Part shown: one piece after another, positions 33,517 through 48,297 of the stretch
Layout of the letters: every line of letters begins with the position of its first letter
Position numbering within the stretch: the first letter of the stretch is position 1
NCBI GenBank assembly: GCA_029465975.1
Contig: CM055743.1
Coordinates: forward strand, 18,147,507 to 18,211,506
Origin: Dallia pectoralis
Lineage: Eukaryota > Chordata > Actinopteri > Esociformes > Umbridae
Reading direction: 5' to 3'
DNA length: 64,000 nucleotides
Notes under the pieces: generated by a model
What the model saw: only the letters and a program-made list of their open reading frames with translations
Told to the model about the DNA's origin: nothing
The model's database searches: none
Position numbers and translations under genes: made by a program

Positions 33517-36500
33517 TCTGGGAAACTACAGCAGATTCGCCATCTTCCTCGATTCGCTTGAAAGGCGGGTAGATGAGATCAATCCGTCCCGTGTTGAAAG
33601 TGAGTTGTTTTTCTGAATTCACTCGGGGGTAAAATAACCAGGTACACAGAGTGAATCATGCTCTCATGCTCTCCTTGACAGCCGGCGTCGTACTTCCATT
33701 TCCTTTCGCAAAAAACACTGTCCATCAATAACGCAAACGCGTAACTGTTGAACGAACTCCCATCTTTCCCTCACGGACGGGCTCGGCACTGACCGCAACG
33801 GAAGAGGACTGAAGAGCAAACTCTTTGGTGTCCGCGCTGTCGATAGGGGCAAGGTGGGTGAAACCCGGCAGATATGTTAACGGGATCACGGAAAGGCGGG
33901 GCACAGTATGGTAGTAAAGTTGACAAATATGGAGAGACGGCGATTCAAGCAGAAGAACACGGCATTAGGAAGGCACCAGCGGGACTTAATGGTCTCCGGG
34001 TTGGGAGACAACGGCGGGGAAGCATCTGGGCCCTTTAGTGAAATGAATCAGAATAATTGGGCTTTTCAGTAAGAGCCTGACCATCTAACCACATCAGAGC
34101 CACTCTAAATGAACTTCAGGGTCAGGCAGTAAAGTCATAAAAGCGTCGCAGATTAGGGAAATTGCGTGGGAGATGGGTGGTTTAAGGCTCGGTGTCTAGC
34201 TTGCACGAGGTATTATTGTTTTTGTTTAACACAAGGGGGATTTTTTTTCGTTTTGTTTTCGACCTTGCATTGGGGGTGTGTAAGTGACGTAATTTACTGT
34301 GCATGGGACAGATACAAGATTAGATAGAGTTTGGAGTATAATATCTTCAATGGTTAAAGGATTACTGTGGAGCGACCCGGTAGAGGGAGCCGAATGTTTG
34401 ATAAGTAACCAATTCACAAAAGTCAGGTGTGACATAGTTTAATTGATTTTATGAAATGTTAGAAAATGGGTTTGCTTATTTTACGGTATAAATCGTCGCA
34501 TAGGAATTATAACCAAACATATATTCTTCTCCTGCTTTTCTTCAAATGATATCCCCTGCTGAAGAAGATTTCGAAAGGACGGGCGATTTAGCATTTTGCT
34601 GATTTGATACGGGGTTCTTCATTGAGCTTAATTTTATAAGTACAGGACTGGGCTTAACCTTTGTCTGCGAAACCAGACCATTATGTCTCATGCGTACGTA
34701 CGAGAACACGGTGCAAGATGTGTGGTTGTGGGATTGATTCGCTGTCCTGATGTGCATCTAATTTCAAGCTAAACACGTTCGACAAAATGTTTTATTGGAG
34801 GATGTGGGTTATTTGGCGAGACATAAACGAATGGCTCTCCTGCAGCTTTTGCTGCTTATAATCAATTGCTGATAAGGTCTCTTTGGCAGATAAGCCCTGC
34901 TTTGACACAAATAGTACATAATACAAAGCATCAATGTCTCTGTTTGTGTTTGTCCGCAATTAGAGGCCTGTTTAGGTGGCCATTTTGCCATCACTGGTTT
35001 GGATGATTGTGGTGATTTGTGTCATTGGTTACAAATGAAGGTTGTTGTTTGCACAGACATGTTTTTTGTTAGAATGCCTTCATGTTTCACGGCAGCTCTG
35101 TGGAAGGAATTAAGATCGTATCAGTTGAGAGGTTTTAAATAAATATAAAGAAAGAATAACCAGCATGAAAGTGAACTTAACGTTTTGTTTTCTGTTAGAT
35201 AATGTAAGGCATGAGCTGTTTCTGTACAGAAAGCACAAGTTCATCAGCATGTTTTAAAGGGAATAAAGGCATATGTTTGCAGAGACACATTAAATATATG
35301 GACGCTATTGAGAGTAATCAAGTAGAAATGATTGTGTTCGATTTAGAAAATAAAACAACATGCATTTATTTTTTTCTGATTTCAATACCGATTTCAAGTC
35401 AAGACATATCTCTGTATGTTGTTGAATGCGGACGTTTGTCCATACAGAGCCTGTCAGCCCTGCAACGTTAATATGGACCAAACCAAATAACAGTCACAGT
35501 GGCAGTGTGAGCTGTGCAATATCTTTAAGGATCCATGCCTGGTTCTGATCAGGTTCTGTTCAGTTATTGCCCTGTGCTGCCCTCTGCCGGTCCTTGTGTT
35601 CATTGTTTAGTGTTTCTGTTTTAGTCATTTTCCACGACATTTGTTCTAATTTGTTTCACCTGTTACCTGTTCTGTTTCCCTATTTACGTTAGTTGCTTTT
35701 GGGGCGCCCGTCGTAAGAGCATTGTCTTTTCCTGACGTCATTCTGTTTGAGTGGTATCCTTCCTGTGTGTTTGTTACCTGCCCAGTATATCGCTGTGCTG
35801 TTTGGTACGTGTTGTTTTTTTGGTTCCATAGTTGGTCTTCGGTTTTCCGCTGCTCGTCTGTCCTGCCTGCTCGTTCTCTGTTGTTCCTGTCTGGCTGCTT
35901 GTTTGTTCTTTTCTTGTTTTCACTACCTTCCTGCGGTTTAAAAACTATGAATAAAACTGTGAAGATTGGAGCTCAGGGTCTGGGTCCTGTCTCTGCCGCT
36001 ACGCCATTTATGTCAACGTCGAATGTATTCTAAAGGATTTAACAGAGATGTGTTACTTCGTTACCATGGGTGCTGAACATACAATGCATACCAAACCATA
36101 CATACAATTATTGCTCTGTCATTTTTCTCCTTCCTTCTTTCTAAAAGATACCATCTGACATTAACAGACACTTTTGAAATAATACGATTGAGCAAGGCTG
36201 TGTCTTCGTTTTATCATCAATTACTCTCTTACTTGTGTGTTTGAACTCAGGTTGTTATCTAGCCATATGCCACAGCCTAATATTCAACGTCAGACCGGTT
36301 CTGTGTAGTTAACCTTGGTCAAATGAAGTGCACAAAAAATATATAGAATGGCATTTGGGATGCACACTTGGTCAAACAACGCCTCAACAGATAAAGGATA
36401 AACAGGGTAATTAATTATACCGCCTAACAAACATGGATGACATTTAGCGAGCACAAATCAGATAGTTGCAATCTGTCTCCCTCAGAAACTGGATATTTAG

Positions 36501-37146
36501 GTCAACTTCAGCATTGTTTTAGCATATGCTTACGATGTATTATCTTGCTATTGTACGATTATATCTGCACGTAAGAGCATATGTGAAAAATTGTGAAAGA
36601 TCTGCTAAAATAGCAGGGGATCTTACTGCTATTGCTCAATGAAACCTAAAACAAGCAAAACTTTCGTCAATATTTTAGAGACATGCTGTTGTGATGAGTA
36701 CAGTAGAAGATGCCACAGGAAACAGATATGTTGTAAAAAGGGCTTTATAAAATAAATTGGATTGATTGATCAGTTATTTTCCCCATTCATTTGTCACCTG
36801 TCTGTACTGCATATACACAGGTGCACCAGAGACAGCGGTTTCTTACACTCAAACTGTTTAATGTCATTTACATCGATATTGTTCTATTTCATTCATCAGT
36901 ATATTTGATTTTTGTCATATGGTATTAAATCTGAATGAATAGAAACAACATGAATCCTTTTTTTTTGCACAACCCAATTAAAACAGAACGCATATAAGAC
37001 AGACATGAGACTCATGACCACAGAAAAACACAGAAAAACACAGGCCCATTAGAGACAGATTGGAGACCGGAATTAAGGTGTTTTTACGATCTAGGAAGTA
37101 CGGTTGTATGCGGGTCTACTGGGGCCGGGACGGGGGTGCTGGTTGT
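33517..37146. other. ffar1-like to tekt2 intergenic DNA
   Basis: The left end is the ffar1-like 5' flank. A TG/CT-rich block at 35.54-36.03 kb may be an LTR-like remnant. The right end contains the tekt2 3' UTR. No other exon is recognised. Confidence 0.5.
35540..36035 (+). repeat. Possible solo-LTR-like remnant
   Basis: A pyrimidine-rich stretch contains 'tcacctgttacctgttctg' and ends with 'gaataaaactgtgaagattgg' and 'ctcagggtctgggtcctg'. That order of segments is reminiscent of fish Gypsy-type LTRs (U3, polyA signal, R/U5). No paired LTR, internal region or target duplication was identified. Confidence 0.3.
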
Positions 37147-40100
37147 CTAGGCCAGTTCAAGTTTGTGGCGCCCACTAGAGTTAGTTAGAGGAACAACAAC
37201 TCCCAGAGACGAATCAGTGAAGGGGGCGGAGGTCAGGCGGCTGCGGATGTCCAGGCTGCGCTGTTCCAGAGAAAGGGCGTCCTGCTTGTGGGACAGATCC
37301 TCCCCCAGACGGGCGTGATGTTGCTGGAGGACTTGGAGGGAGTGCCTGGGGGAGGAGGTCGCAGATGGGTCACCGCCATCAATAGATTTAATAGCACTCA
37401 GTTCTTTCAGGAGAATTTGAGATCATCCAGAAAGTGATATGAATAACGCGATAGAGAAGTGAGACATTGATTCGCGAAGATTTTACTCACTGATTTTGTG
37501 CCAGTTTCTGTTTGAGTAGCAGGATGTTAGCTTCTAGCTGTTTGGCCTCTTCCACAAGCCCATGCTGAACCTGGTTAGAAAAACAAGCACTGTCACATTA
37601 ACTCTAACATTCAATCCATCTTTGCATGGAAATTATAACACACGCTCTGCAGTTGAGTAAAGTATTTTTATCAGTGCTGTGTGATGACCAAACCATCCAT
37701 AAACCATCATAGAGAACACCAAACCATCCATAAACCATCATAGAGAACACCAAACCATCCATAAACCATCATAGAGAACACCAAACCATCCATAAACCAT
37801 CATAGAGAACACCAAACCATCCATAAACCATCATAGAGAACACCAAACCATCCATAAACCATCATAGAGAACACCAAACCATCCATAAACCATCATAGAG
37901 AACACCAAACCATCCATAAACCATCATAGAGAACACCAAACCATCCATAAACCATCATAGAGAACACCAAACCATCCATAAACCATCATAGAGAACACCA
38001 AACCATCCATAAACCATCAGAGAACACCAAACCATTCATAAACCATCATAGAGAACACCAAACCATCCATAAAACATCATAGAGAACACCAAACCATCCA
38101 TAAACCATCATAGAGAACACCAAACCATCCATAAACCATCATAGAGAACACCAAACCATCCATAAACCATCATAGAGAACACCAAACCATCCATAAACCA
38201 TCATAGAGAACACCAAACCATCCATAAACCATCATAGAGAACACCAAACCATCCATAAACCATCATAGAGAACACCAAACCATCCATAAACCATCATAGA
38301 GAACACCAAACCATCCATAAACCATCATAGAGAACACCAAACCATCCATAAACCATCATAGAGAACACCAAACCATCCATAAACCATCATAGAGAACACC
38401 AAACCATCCATAAACCATCATAGAGAACACCAAACCATCCATAAACCATCATAGAGAACACCAAACCATCCATAAACCATCAGAGAACACCAAACCATCC
38501 ATAAACCATCATAGAGAACACCAAACCATCCATAAACCATCAGAGAACACCAAACCATTCATAAACCATCATAGAGAACACCAAACCATCCATAAACCAT
38601 CAGAGAGAACACCAAACCATCCATAAACCATCATAGAGAACACCAAACCATCCATAAACCATCATAGAGAACACCAAACCATCCATAAACCATCATAGAG
38701 AACACCAAACCATCCATAAACCATCATAGAGAACACCAAACCATCCATAAACCATCATAGAGAACACCAAACCATCCATAAACCATCATAGAGAACACCA
38801 AACCATCCATAAACCATCATAGAGAACACCAAACCATCCATAAACCATCATAGAGAACACCAAACCATCCATAAACCATCATAGAGAACACCAAACCATC
38901 CATAAACCATCATAGAGAACACCAAACCATCCATAAACCATCATAGAGAACACCAAACCATCCATAAACCATCATAGAGAACACCAAACCATCCATAAAC
39001 CATCAGAGAACACCAAACCATCCATAAACCATCAGAGAACACCAAACCATCCATAAACCATCATAGAGAACACCAAACCATCCATAAACCATCACAGAGA
39101 ACACCAAACCATCCATAAACCATCATAGAGAACACCAAACCATCCATAAACCATCATAGAGAACACCAAACCATCCATAAACCATCATAGAGAACACCAA
39201 ACCATCCATAAACCATCAGAGAACACCAAACCATTCATAAACCATCATAGAGAACACCAAACCATCCATAAACCATCAGAGAACACCAAACCATCCATAA
39301 ACCATCAGAGAACACCAAACCATTCATAAACCATCATAGAGAACACCAAACCATCCATAAACCATCATAGAGAACACCAAACCATCCATAAACCATCATA
39401 GAGAACACCAAACCATCATAGAGAACACCAAACCATCCATAAACCATCATAGAGAACACCAAACCATCATAGAGAACACCAAACCATCCATAAACCATCA
39501 TAGAGAACACCAAACCATTCATAAACCATCATAGAGAACACCAAACCATCCATAAACCATCACAGAGAACACCAAACCATCCATAAACCATCATAGAGAA
39601 CACCAAACCATCCATAAACCATCACAGAGAACACCAAACCATCCATAAACCATCATAGAGAACACCAAACCATCCATAAACCATCATAGAGAACACCAAA
39701 CCATCCATAAACCATCAGAGAACACCAAACCATCCATAAACCATCAGAGCGAACACCAAACCATCCATAAACCATCATAGAGAACACCAAACCATCCATA
39801 AACCATCATAGAGAACACCAAACCATCCATAAACCATCATAGAGAACACCAAACCATCCATAAACCATCATAGAGAACACCAAACCATCATAGAGAACAC
39901 CAAACCATCCATAAACCATCATAGAGAACACCAAACCATTCATAAACCATCATAGAGAACACCAAACCATCCATAAACCATCACAGAGAACACCAAACCA
40001 TCCATAAACCATCATAGAGAACACCAAACCATCCATAAACCATCACAGAGAACACCAAACCATCCATAAACCATCATAGAGAACACCAAACCATCCATAA

Positions 40101-43031
40101 ACCATCATAGAGAACACCAAACCATCCATAAACCATCATAGAGAACACCAAACCATCCATAAACCATCAGAGAACACCAAACCATCCATAAACCATCAGA
40201 GCGAACACCAAACCATTCAACCACAAGCTAAATCTCTAAAGGGACCAGTAGATACCTCATCTTTGCAGAGGTCCACTCCGGGTCTTTTGGTCCGGTTCTC
40301 TAGGCGGGTGTGGACGAGCTTCAACGGAGCCATCTTAGCTTCCAGGTCATCCTCCAGACTCCGTATGTCCGACTCCATATTTGAGATCTCATCCTGAGTC
40401 TGAAAGACAAAAGTAGCGGGTCAAACAAAAATACATCAAAAGGTGTGTGCACGCAACACAGTATAACTCTATGTAACCTACAGGGGCATGAAAGCATTCT
40501 AGCAAGCTTGGTACCATCGCCCAAGACCTCAAGTGGGAACTGAACATCACCTCTCTCATAAAGAAACCACAACAAAAAATGTTCTCCCTGAGGCAGCTTT
40601 AATAGTTCAACCTGCCACGCTTGAAAGTGTAGGCTCTAACAAAAACCTGCAAACCGAATCTACTCAGGCAGCATTGAATTGAACATGTATCGTCCACGTG
40701 CTTAGATGCATCGCGTACCTACGCGCAGGCTGGACGTTATTTTTTTAGCACACCAGAGGATGAGGAAGGTCGCTTAGACTCACACTCTTCAGTTGCCACA
40801 GCATCTCATTGTGTGCCTGTTTCAGCTGGTGGGTGCGTTTACGGATGGCAAACTCCGTGGCGATACGCTGAGCCTCCAATTCATTCTGCAACTGGGTGAT
40901 TTCAACGCGTTGACAGTTAAAATACACATCCTTACTTATTCATAGCGATACACGCAACTATTACAGATATTTACAGCAGAACTAGATCAAAGCAATGCAT
41001 TACGGAGCCCTGAGAAGTCATGCCCCGTTGTCCAAAACATTGTACCAAATAGCTAAATGGAGAGATATTTGGGACGAAACCATGGTTACGCTACACCCTC
41101 CCCGTCACACCTGTGCCCTGGTGACACTCATTTCCTCTCTTAGTTGCAGTGATGCCAGCATGTCCTCCTGAGCTCGGCTCACGTTGAACTGGCTGAACTG
41201 TGCCCACTGCTGGGGGGTAGTGGAACTGCAAAAGCACAGGTACACACACAGACACAGAGCTGTTACAGGTGTTTTACAAGCCCGTTCAATAAATCTGAAA
41301 GGCCAAAAATGTTTAAGGGCAAATGTCCCATTCCCAAAAGACTGAGAAAATAATTTGTGCTCTGAATTACAGGCAGTCCAGTATTTATTTGTATTGAACT
41401 TCAAACCGTTATTCCGGCTCACCCTGTGGGAATACGAAGGGGGTTGGGCTTCAGGGAGATGTCAGCTGATGTCACATTGAGTGACAGGCAGGACAGGTCA
41501 ATGTCCTGTGCCTCAATCTTGTTCTGAAGGTCAAGGGTCAGCTGCTGACGTCGTTCCTGAAGAAGACTGTTGAGGACAGCCAATGATCTTTCGAGAAAAC
41601 GTCTACATGAACCCATTATTTTCGTATTAATTTGGTTCATTGGAAAACTATTGAGGTCATGGGAGAATATCTTATTTGCGCCTCGGCCTGAAATAGGGGC
41701 TCTCATTTGCGACCCGTAATGACCACTTAAGCGTTCGCTTAGTTTCTCTTCACCAAATCGGTGTCTTACCATAGCTGCTCAAACGCCTTGTCATTGTTCT
41801 GTTGTAGCACCCGCTGGGCCCGGTCAATCACTTTCACCTCCGTTTGTAGCTGGGCCTCCACTGGGTCGTTGACAAGTTCGTTGCCAAAGCGACCTTCCCT
41901 CAGGGTCAGGCACTCTACCGTCACCTCCAGGGGATCCACGGTAGCTGCCAGGGCACGTTCTGTCTGCTCTTTCCCCTTAGATACAACAAAAAAAGGAATG
42001 TCACATGAGGTTTGTCTATTTGTTTTTTGCAGAAGCCAAGGTGCTGTGTAGTAATGATTCATTGGGAAAGCAGATCAGGTAACTCAAAAGAATACTGCAA
42101 TATAGTGTGCCTAAATATATGTATCATCATCATGCCATGTCATAAGAAATATAATTGTTCAGAATGCCGCTATGTAATTTCATATTTTGTCTATTACTCA
42201 AATAAAAGGCTTTGACTTTGGCTGGTTTACCTATCATTTAATCGACTCAGTCCTTGACACGTGCCTTCGTTATAAGGCGGTCGACAATGTGCAATGCTGA
42301 ACTAACGAACACTAACGATCTAATGAGACGTCATTGAAACACACCAGAGTTAATGCGTCCATCTCTTTGTCCACTTCTTGTGCGCAGGATTCTAACGTGT
42401 CTCGCCAGCGTGACAAGTCCCAGATTCGGTCACTCAGTCGTCGGGAGCTGTTGACCTCATCCCAATGTGTCTGGGATGTAGAGGTTGAAAGAGCAGTTAG
42501 ATATAGTTATGTAGATGTATCGTGGATGGGTTCTGGAGAACAGTCTGTTCTATGATATTCAGCAAACCCTAGGCACATGTTCTATGATATTCAACAAACC
42601 CTATAGACACACGTTCTATGATATTCATCAAACCCTAGACACACGTTCTATGATATTCATCAAACCCTAGGCACACGTTCTATGATATTCATCAAACCCT
42701 AGGCACGTGTTCTATGATATTCAGCAAACCCTAGACACACATTCTATGATATTCAGCAAACCCTAGACACACATTCTATGATATTCAGCAAACCCTAGGC
42801 ACACGTTCTATGATATTTAACAAACTGTAGACACACGTTATGCATATTGTTTCATTACATGGTGCCGTCTTTTACCTTGCAGGTGGTCTCGTTGCGTAAA
42901 ACCCTTCCATCTTGACGTGTCTCGTGTGAGATGTTTCTCCAGTGTTCTGCTATATCAGACATCTGCTTGTTACTGGTGTCCCAGTCAGACACGCTTTGCC
43001 GAAGTCCAGGTTTGCCAATAAGTGTGGCCAT
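37147..43031 (-). CDS. tekt2: Tektin-2 (ciliary/flagellar microtubule inner protein)
   Basis: Coiled-coil filament protein of axonemal doublet microtubules. Coding exons in transcript order are 43031-42876, 42470-42345, 41975-41770, 41566-41423, 41225-41111, 40891-40784, 40399-40256, 37570-37491 and 37345-37147. The total is 1278 nt, 425 aa (human 430), with all phases consistent. Recognisable segments are RVLRNETT, VECLTLREGRFGNELVNDPVE, NELEAQRIATEFAIRKR, LKLVHTRLENRTKRPGVDLCKDE and the C-terminus KLELA. The tektin signature nonapeptide (RPNVELCRD in human) reads RPGVDLCKD. Intron 7 (37571-40255) is almost filled by a 31-bp minisatellite, and intron 1 carries another tandem array. It lies downstream of ago3 on the same strand, as in human 1p34. 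Confidence 0.95.
37688..40218. repeat. 31-bp minisatellite filling tekt2 intron 7
   Basis: About 80 tandem copies of a 31-bp unit ('ccatccataaaccatcatag' plus 'agaacaccaaa') over 2.5 kb. Variants include loss of 'tag' within catcatagaga, 'ttcataaa' for 'tccataaa', 'catcacag', and shortened units. Some variants recur in blocks (near 38.5, 39.0-39.3 and 39.4-40.0 kb), pointing to segmental re-duplication. It starts about 120 bp beyond exon 8 and ends 38 bp before exon 7. Confidence 0.98.
40495..40615 (+). mobile_element. LINE reverse-transcriptase fragment
   Basis: Frame at 40505-40602 reads LGTIAQDLKWELNITSL followed by IKKPQQKMFSLRQL. This resembles a short stretch near the C-terminus of ORF2 in common teleost non-LTR retrotransposons. 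It is truncated at both ends and antisense to tekt2, in intron 6. Confidence 0.7.
42545..42838. repeat. 32-bp tandem repeat in tekt2 intron 1
   Basis: About nine copies of a unit of roughly 32 bp with 'ttctatgatattcatcaaac' and 'cctaggcacac'. Copies differ at a few positions (cagc/catc, gaca/ggca). Confidence 0.9.
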
Positions 43032-44334
43032 GGTACCTGCTGTGTTTCACAGGACTGTAGAAACCAGATGAAAATCACACTGACTTAATGGGACAAAAAA
43101 TACAATTATGGTTCACTAGGGGCCCTTATAAGACGTGCTCTATTTACAATAAATAATTGAACAACTACAAAAGCTCATGTCCAAGACCTACATTTTGGTC
43201 ATACATGATTTTCTAAAATCTGTTTTGAACCTTTATCCATCTCTATAGTGCCACAAGGAAGCTTCCGGATTCTAACAGTTTTGTCATGACTTCGTCATGT
43301 GAAAAGGAAATACACACCAGAAAGCTGTTAAGTAAAGTTAGCACACCCCAGTCTATACTATTACATATGATGGCACAAAGTGAACAAGGCGCGTCAAAAT
43401 CAGGTGCTGGTGATTACAAAACAATTACACAGGTTTTGAGTGAAGCCTTCCATGACGACTATAAAACCTTGCCTGGTTTGGTCTTAATTATGTGGGTGTG
43501 CGGTAACACAAGAAACCTAGATCACAAGATACCTAGATCACAAGACGAAGTCCTCAGAAGACTAATTATTGATGTCCATCAGCCTGGAAGGTTTTACAGT
43601 AAATGATAAAGCAATACAAATGTTCCTCTGTCTGAAGCATCATCAACAGATGGTGAAAAGTGACTGACAGTGACCGGTATAGAAGACAGCTTTTTGCCCC
43701 AATTTCAACAAAAACACTGACAATAAGATGCTATAAAAGCCTATAAGAACCCCAGGGTCACGAAAGGTCAACAAGCTTCTGCCATCTTTTGTTTCGGCTA
43801 AAGATGCAGTCTGAGACTTTATTAAAATGCTTTTAAACCTCGTTTTTAAATGGTTATTTAAACTGTATATAAACCTATAATATGTACGGCCATATAATAT
43901 GTCCATATAATAACTTTGTTTTCTCAATAAAACCGGCAACATAAATCTCTATTCTTTTTCATAACAAATTGTAATTCACACATCGCAATCTAGGGATGGA
44001 ACAGTTCTCTTGCATGTATCTTCTGTTTCATTTCTCTGAAAAATTATTTGAGGTCGAATCAATCTCTAATCAACATCCTGTCATTTCAATCAACTGCATT
44101 ATGACACAAATGGGTCTTTATAAACTTGATATTTACTTACCTTAAGTTCTAGAATGTTTGGGATGTTCTAGAGTGAACACGTCGACCAGTTCTAAAGCCC
44201 TTTGGTTCTCTAACTCTTGTGGACGGTTTCCTAGTAACAGACACTGTCAGTCAAACACCGGTTCTAAATAATTAAATTGCCATAGCAACGCTCAACAAGG
44301 CACACGAAGTGCAATAGTAATGAACCAATGTATT

Positions 44335-44340
44335 TGTTTA

Positions 44341-44397
<57 letters not shown>

Positions 44398-44415
44398 TAT
44401 AATTAAACAAATATT
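44335..44415. repeat. (TA)n microsatellite within an inverted repeat
   Basis: About 50 bp of TA repeats at 44346-44395. The flanks ('tatttgtttaattta' to the left, 'ataattaaacaaata' to the right) are near-complementary, so the whole can fold as a long AT-rich hairpin. Confidence 0.85.
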
Positions 44416-44989
44416 TATAATATTAGAGGAAGCATTACAGTTAAGAAAACAATCAAAATGTTGTTGTTATCTCAATGAAAACACCAACACAAAGTTCATA
44501 CATACAGTATTTAATTAAAACAACAATTAAATATGACAATGAAGTATAAAGGGTCAACTTAGGACTGGCATCAGATAAGTGTTAAGACAAAAAGGTATTT
44601 TTCGTAACATACAATTTTAATTCTAAAAGTATCACAATGATTTCATAATCAGGCAAAAGAAAAAAAGAACAGAAAAAAGACTGTGCATTGTAATTGTACC
44701 AAAGCAACGAATCGTTTGTACCTTATTAAGTCTGATATACAGCGATTATAGGAGCAGGGTTTGGAGGAATTGTCTGAGGAACATTCATCCGCAGGCAACT
44801 GGACACTCGGTTGGCACGACTGGAACATCATTAGTTAAACCCTCTAGCTGTTACACACCAAGGTATTCCCAGATAGGTCTCAAGGAGAAACACATACATT
44901 CTGCATAAGCCAGAACAGACTTTTCTGACAAAATACGATGCACAATTGAATGGGGTCCTTAAACAATAATTATGTCCCAAGTTGCCCCA

Positions 44990-45090
44990 TATTGCCTAGA
45001 GCATGCACTACTTTTGACCAGTGCCCCATAGACACTGTACAAAACGAGTGTGCCCTCCGAGGGAATACAGTGCCATTTGAGAAACAGATA
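44990..45090. repeat. Short dispersed repeat, salmonid/pike type
   Basis: 'gcactacttttgaccagtgc' followed by 'agtgccatttgagaaacag' resembles the same dispersed family as at 13.84-13.92 kb. Confidence 0.5.
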
Positions 45091-45993
45091 AGGTAATCTA
45101 CATTAAATCAGTTTGAGAGCACTTCACATCTAAAAAGGTGGCAAACAGAATGTAAGATGCTCCACTGTATTTTAAAACACAACTTGTATTTTACTTATAG
45201 GACACTACTAGTCAGTAGCAGTGCGTTTTAGGCCAAAGTTCCGTTTGGAAAGTGACTTTGATTTAACCCAACATTCTGTTGCTCAGAGGAGAAAGATCCC
45301 CGTGTTTATTGCTGGTCACTTTGGGCTAGAACACCCCTATATTGCTTGACATCAATTAAATAGAAAATCCAATCAAGGCATAAGATCCAACACATTACTG
45401 GTTGCCAACATCAGATGGTGCCAGTTGAAGATCTCCACTCAAATGAGCAGTTAGTAAAAATGCATTTTTTTTTGGTGTTCGGCCCATGTCAACGCCTTTT
45501 TGGTCCTGACACCTCAAAATGGATCTCTTCTGCATTTTGATGATTTTCTTGGCATATCAGAGGTACGGACAAACACAGATCCAAAGCACACACACACACA
45601 CACCGTCAACTATACACACTCACTTCTCAATGTAGACATGGGCATATTGCCGTCAATGTTTCGAAAGTAAGATGTCTTCTTTGATTTATTCGTTTTAAGC
45701 ACCATCAGGGAAAGGCACGGTCAAGGGACTATACTGTCCACGGATGAACCTTCAAACCCCACAACAACAACAAAATGCCACATACTCATGTTTTAAATCT
45801 CCATCTTTGTGGGGACCAAACTTATTTCAATTAAAAGATCCTGTTCTATCCAAACCACCTCGTAAAACCCTCAATTTAACCATAGTACTGAATCTAAACC
45901 ATATTTAATACACTCAACCTTTACTGGTGCTGGCAAAATCTTCCCACCAGGTCATAAGGTCCTTGCTTTCAAATCCTTGTGGCTATTTTTGGT

Positions 45994-46132
<139 letters not shown>

Positions 46133-46337
46133 GTTCTAAAAGGCCAGTTTCCTGTGGGATTAATTGACACTGCTCAACCACCCTCCAAATAGACGTTAGT
46201 TCAATAAACATATAAGAACAGGCTGATATAATAACTAAACCAGTCACTACAAAACAAAACATCTGCAACACCCCCCACAATAAATCCAATAAAACACATG
46301 CTTTTCTTTCACACAACAAAAAACAACCGCATTATTA

Positions 46338-46361
46338 CATATATATATATATATATATATT
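46338..46361. repeat. (AT)n microsatellite
   Basis: Short AT dinucleotide run. Confidence 0.85.
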
Positions 46362-47106
46362 ATTAGTATTAGCATTGTATTCTTTATTGTACTATTAATA
46401 ATTGTATTATTGTTCTGTAGAATTTATTGTCTCTTAGAATTTGTTAGCAAAAATAAGTGGACTTATTATTATATTATCACATGTACAAATATCTATATTT
46501 AATAATTCGAAATGCTTTAAAATAACAATAAAGGAGACATCTGATCTCCACCGTGTTTAGAGGCAATACGAGCATCACTTAAAGGAGTGACAAATGGCAC
46601 CCTATCCTCCGTCTTGTGCTTTAAGTACCTACACTTCAAGCACTACGTTTGTTAGTTAGTTGCTCTATAAAGGGACTGAGGTACCGTTTGCAACTCAACC
46701 ACCCATCAGCCTCGATCCCATAAAAATCAGCTCCCAAGAACCTCCTGCCAGATCTCAAACGCAAAGTTTAGAAAAATGTCTTATTTGTATTACGGCTGTA
46801 AGGACCTCAAATATTACCCACAAATCAAAGCGGCTATAAAGTTTGCCCACAACTGCAGCTGCTTGGATCCAACACACTACATTTGCACTTCAAGTAACCT
46901 CCAATGGCTGTGTGCCTTAAGTCTTGACGGTAAGTACAAACATTTGCTGGGACTAAAGCCATACAATCCCCGGGGTTTAGTTATGTTGATTTCAACCGCT
47001 GGGAATTTAAGTTTGTCTCCCAACATCATCAACAGCGTGCGAGACTCCCCTATAGTTACACATGACTCTGTAAAACACCAAATACACTTTTAAATATATG
47101 AATACA

Positions 47107-47249
<143 letters not shown>

Positions 47250-47722
47250 AGCACCAGCCTCGCCTGAAACATTTGCATCTTCATGTGCAGCTTATTGTAT
47301 TTTCTTGTTATCTCTCTTTTTTGCACTTCGTACGAATATATATGAACAAAACCATCCGTAGTGTAGCAGCAGGTGTGTTTCTGGTAACACGTGGCAACAG
47401 GACAAGCGTGTCAGAGTGCCGGCCGGTGCGGCAAAACGTCCACTACTTTTGCAAAGGGCAGTGAGAGCCGAGATCGCTATTTCCGGACGGGACCCAACCA
47501 CCCAAGCCCGAGCCCAGCGCCCCACACAACGAGGCATGCCGATCTGGTCCGAGTGGAACAAGACAAAAAAAAACTCCCCGGAGGATACTGCAGGGGGAAG
47601 ATAGGAGAGAAAATGCCCTTTGATTGAACTCGGCAAATCACCACCTTCATTTGGTCAGTCAGTAATTCGATGATGTAATAATTCACATTGAGAACTAAAT
47701 CATGAACTTGCATCCCAGCTGA

Positions 47723-48297
<575 letters not shown>

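Noticed and set aside
35722..36033. Cys/Phe-rich 103-aa open frame
   Set aside because: Lies in a pyrimidine-rich repeat-like block; hydrophobic bias comes from T-rich DNA.
37688..40218. CRISPR-like regular array
   Set aside because: Units are contiguous and near-identical with no unique spacers; this is a eukaryotic intronic minisatellite.
43286..43606. 106-aa open frame upstream of tekt2
   Set aside because: No recognisable domain, no splice partner and AT-rich composition; likely random.
46776..47093. 105-aa open frame between the two CA microsatellites
   Set aside because: No family similarity, no flanking splice logic and no codon-usage signal; treated as chance.
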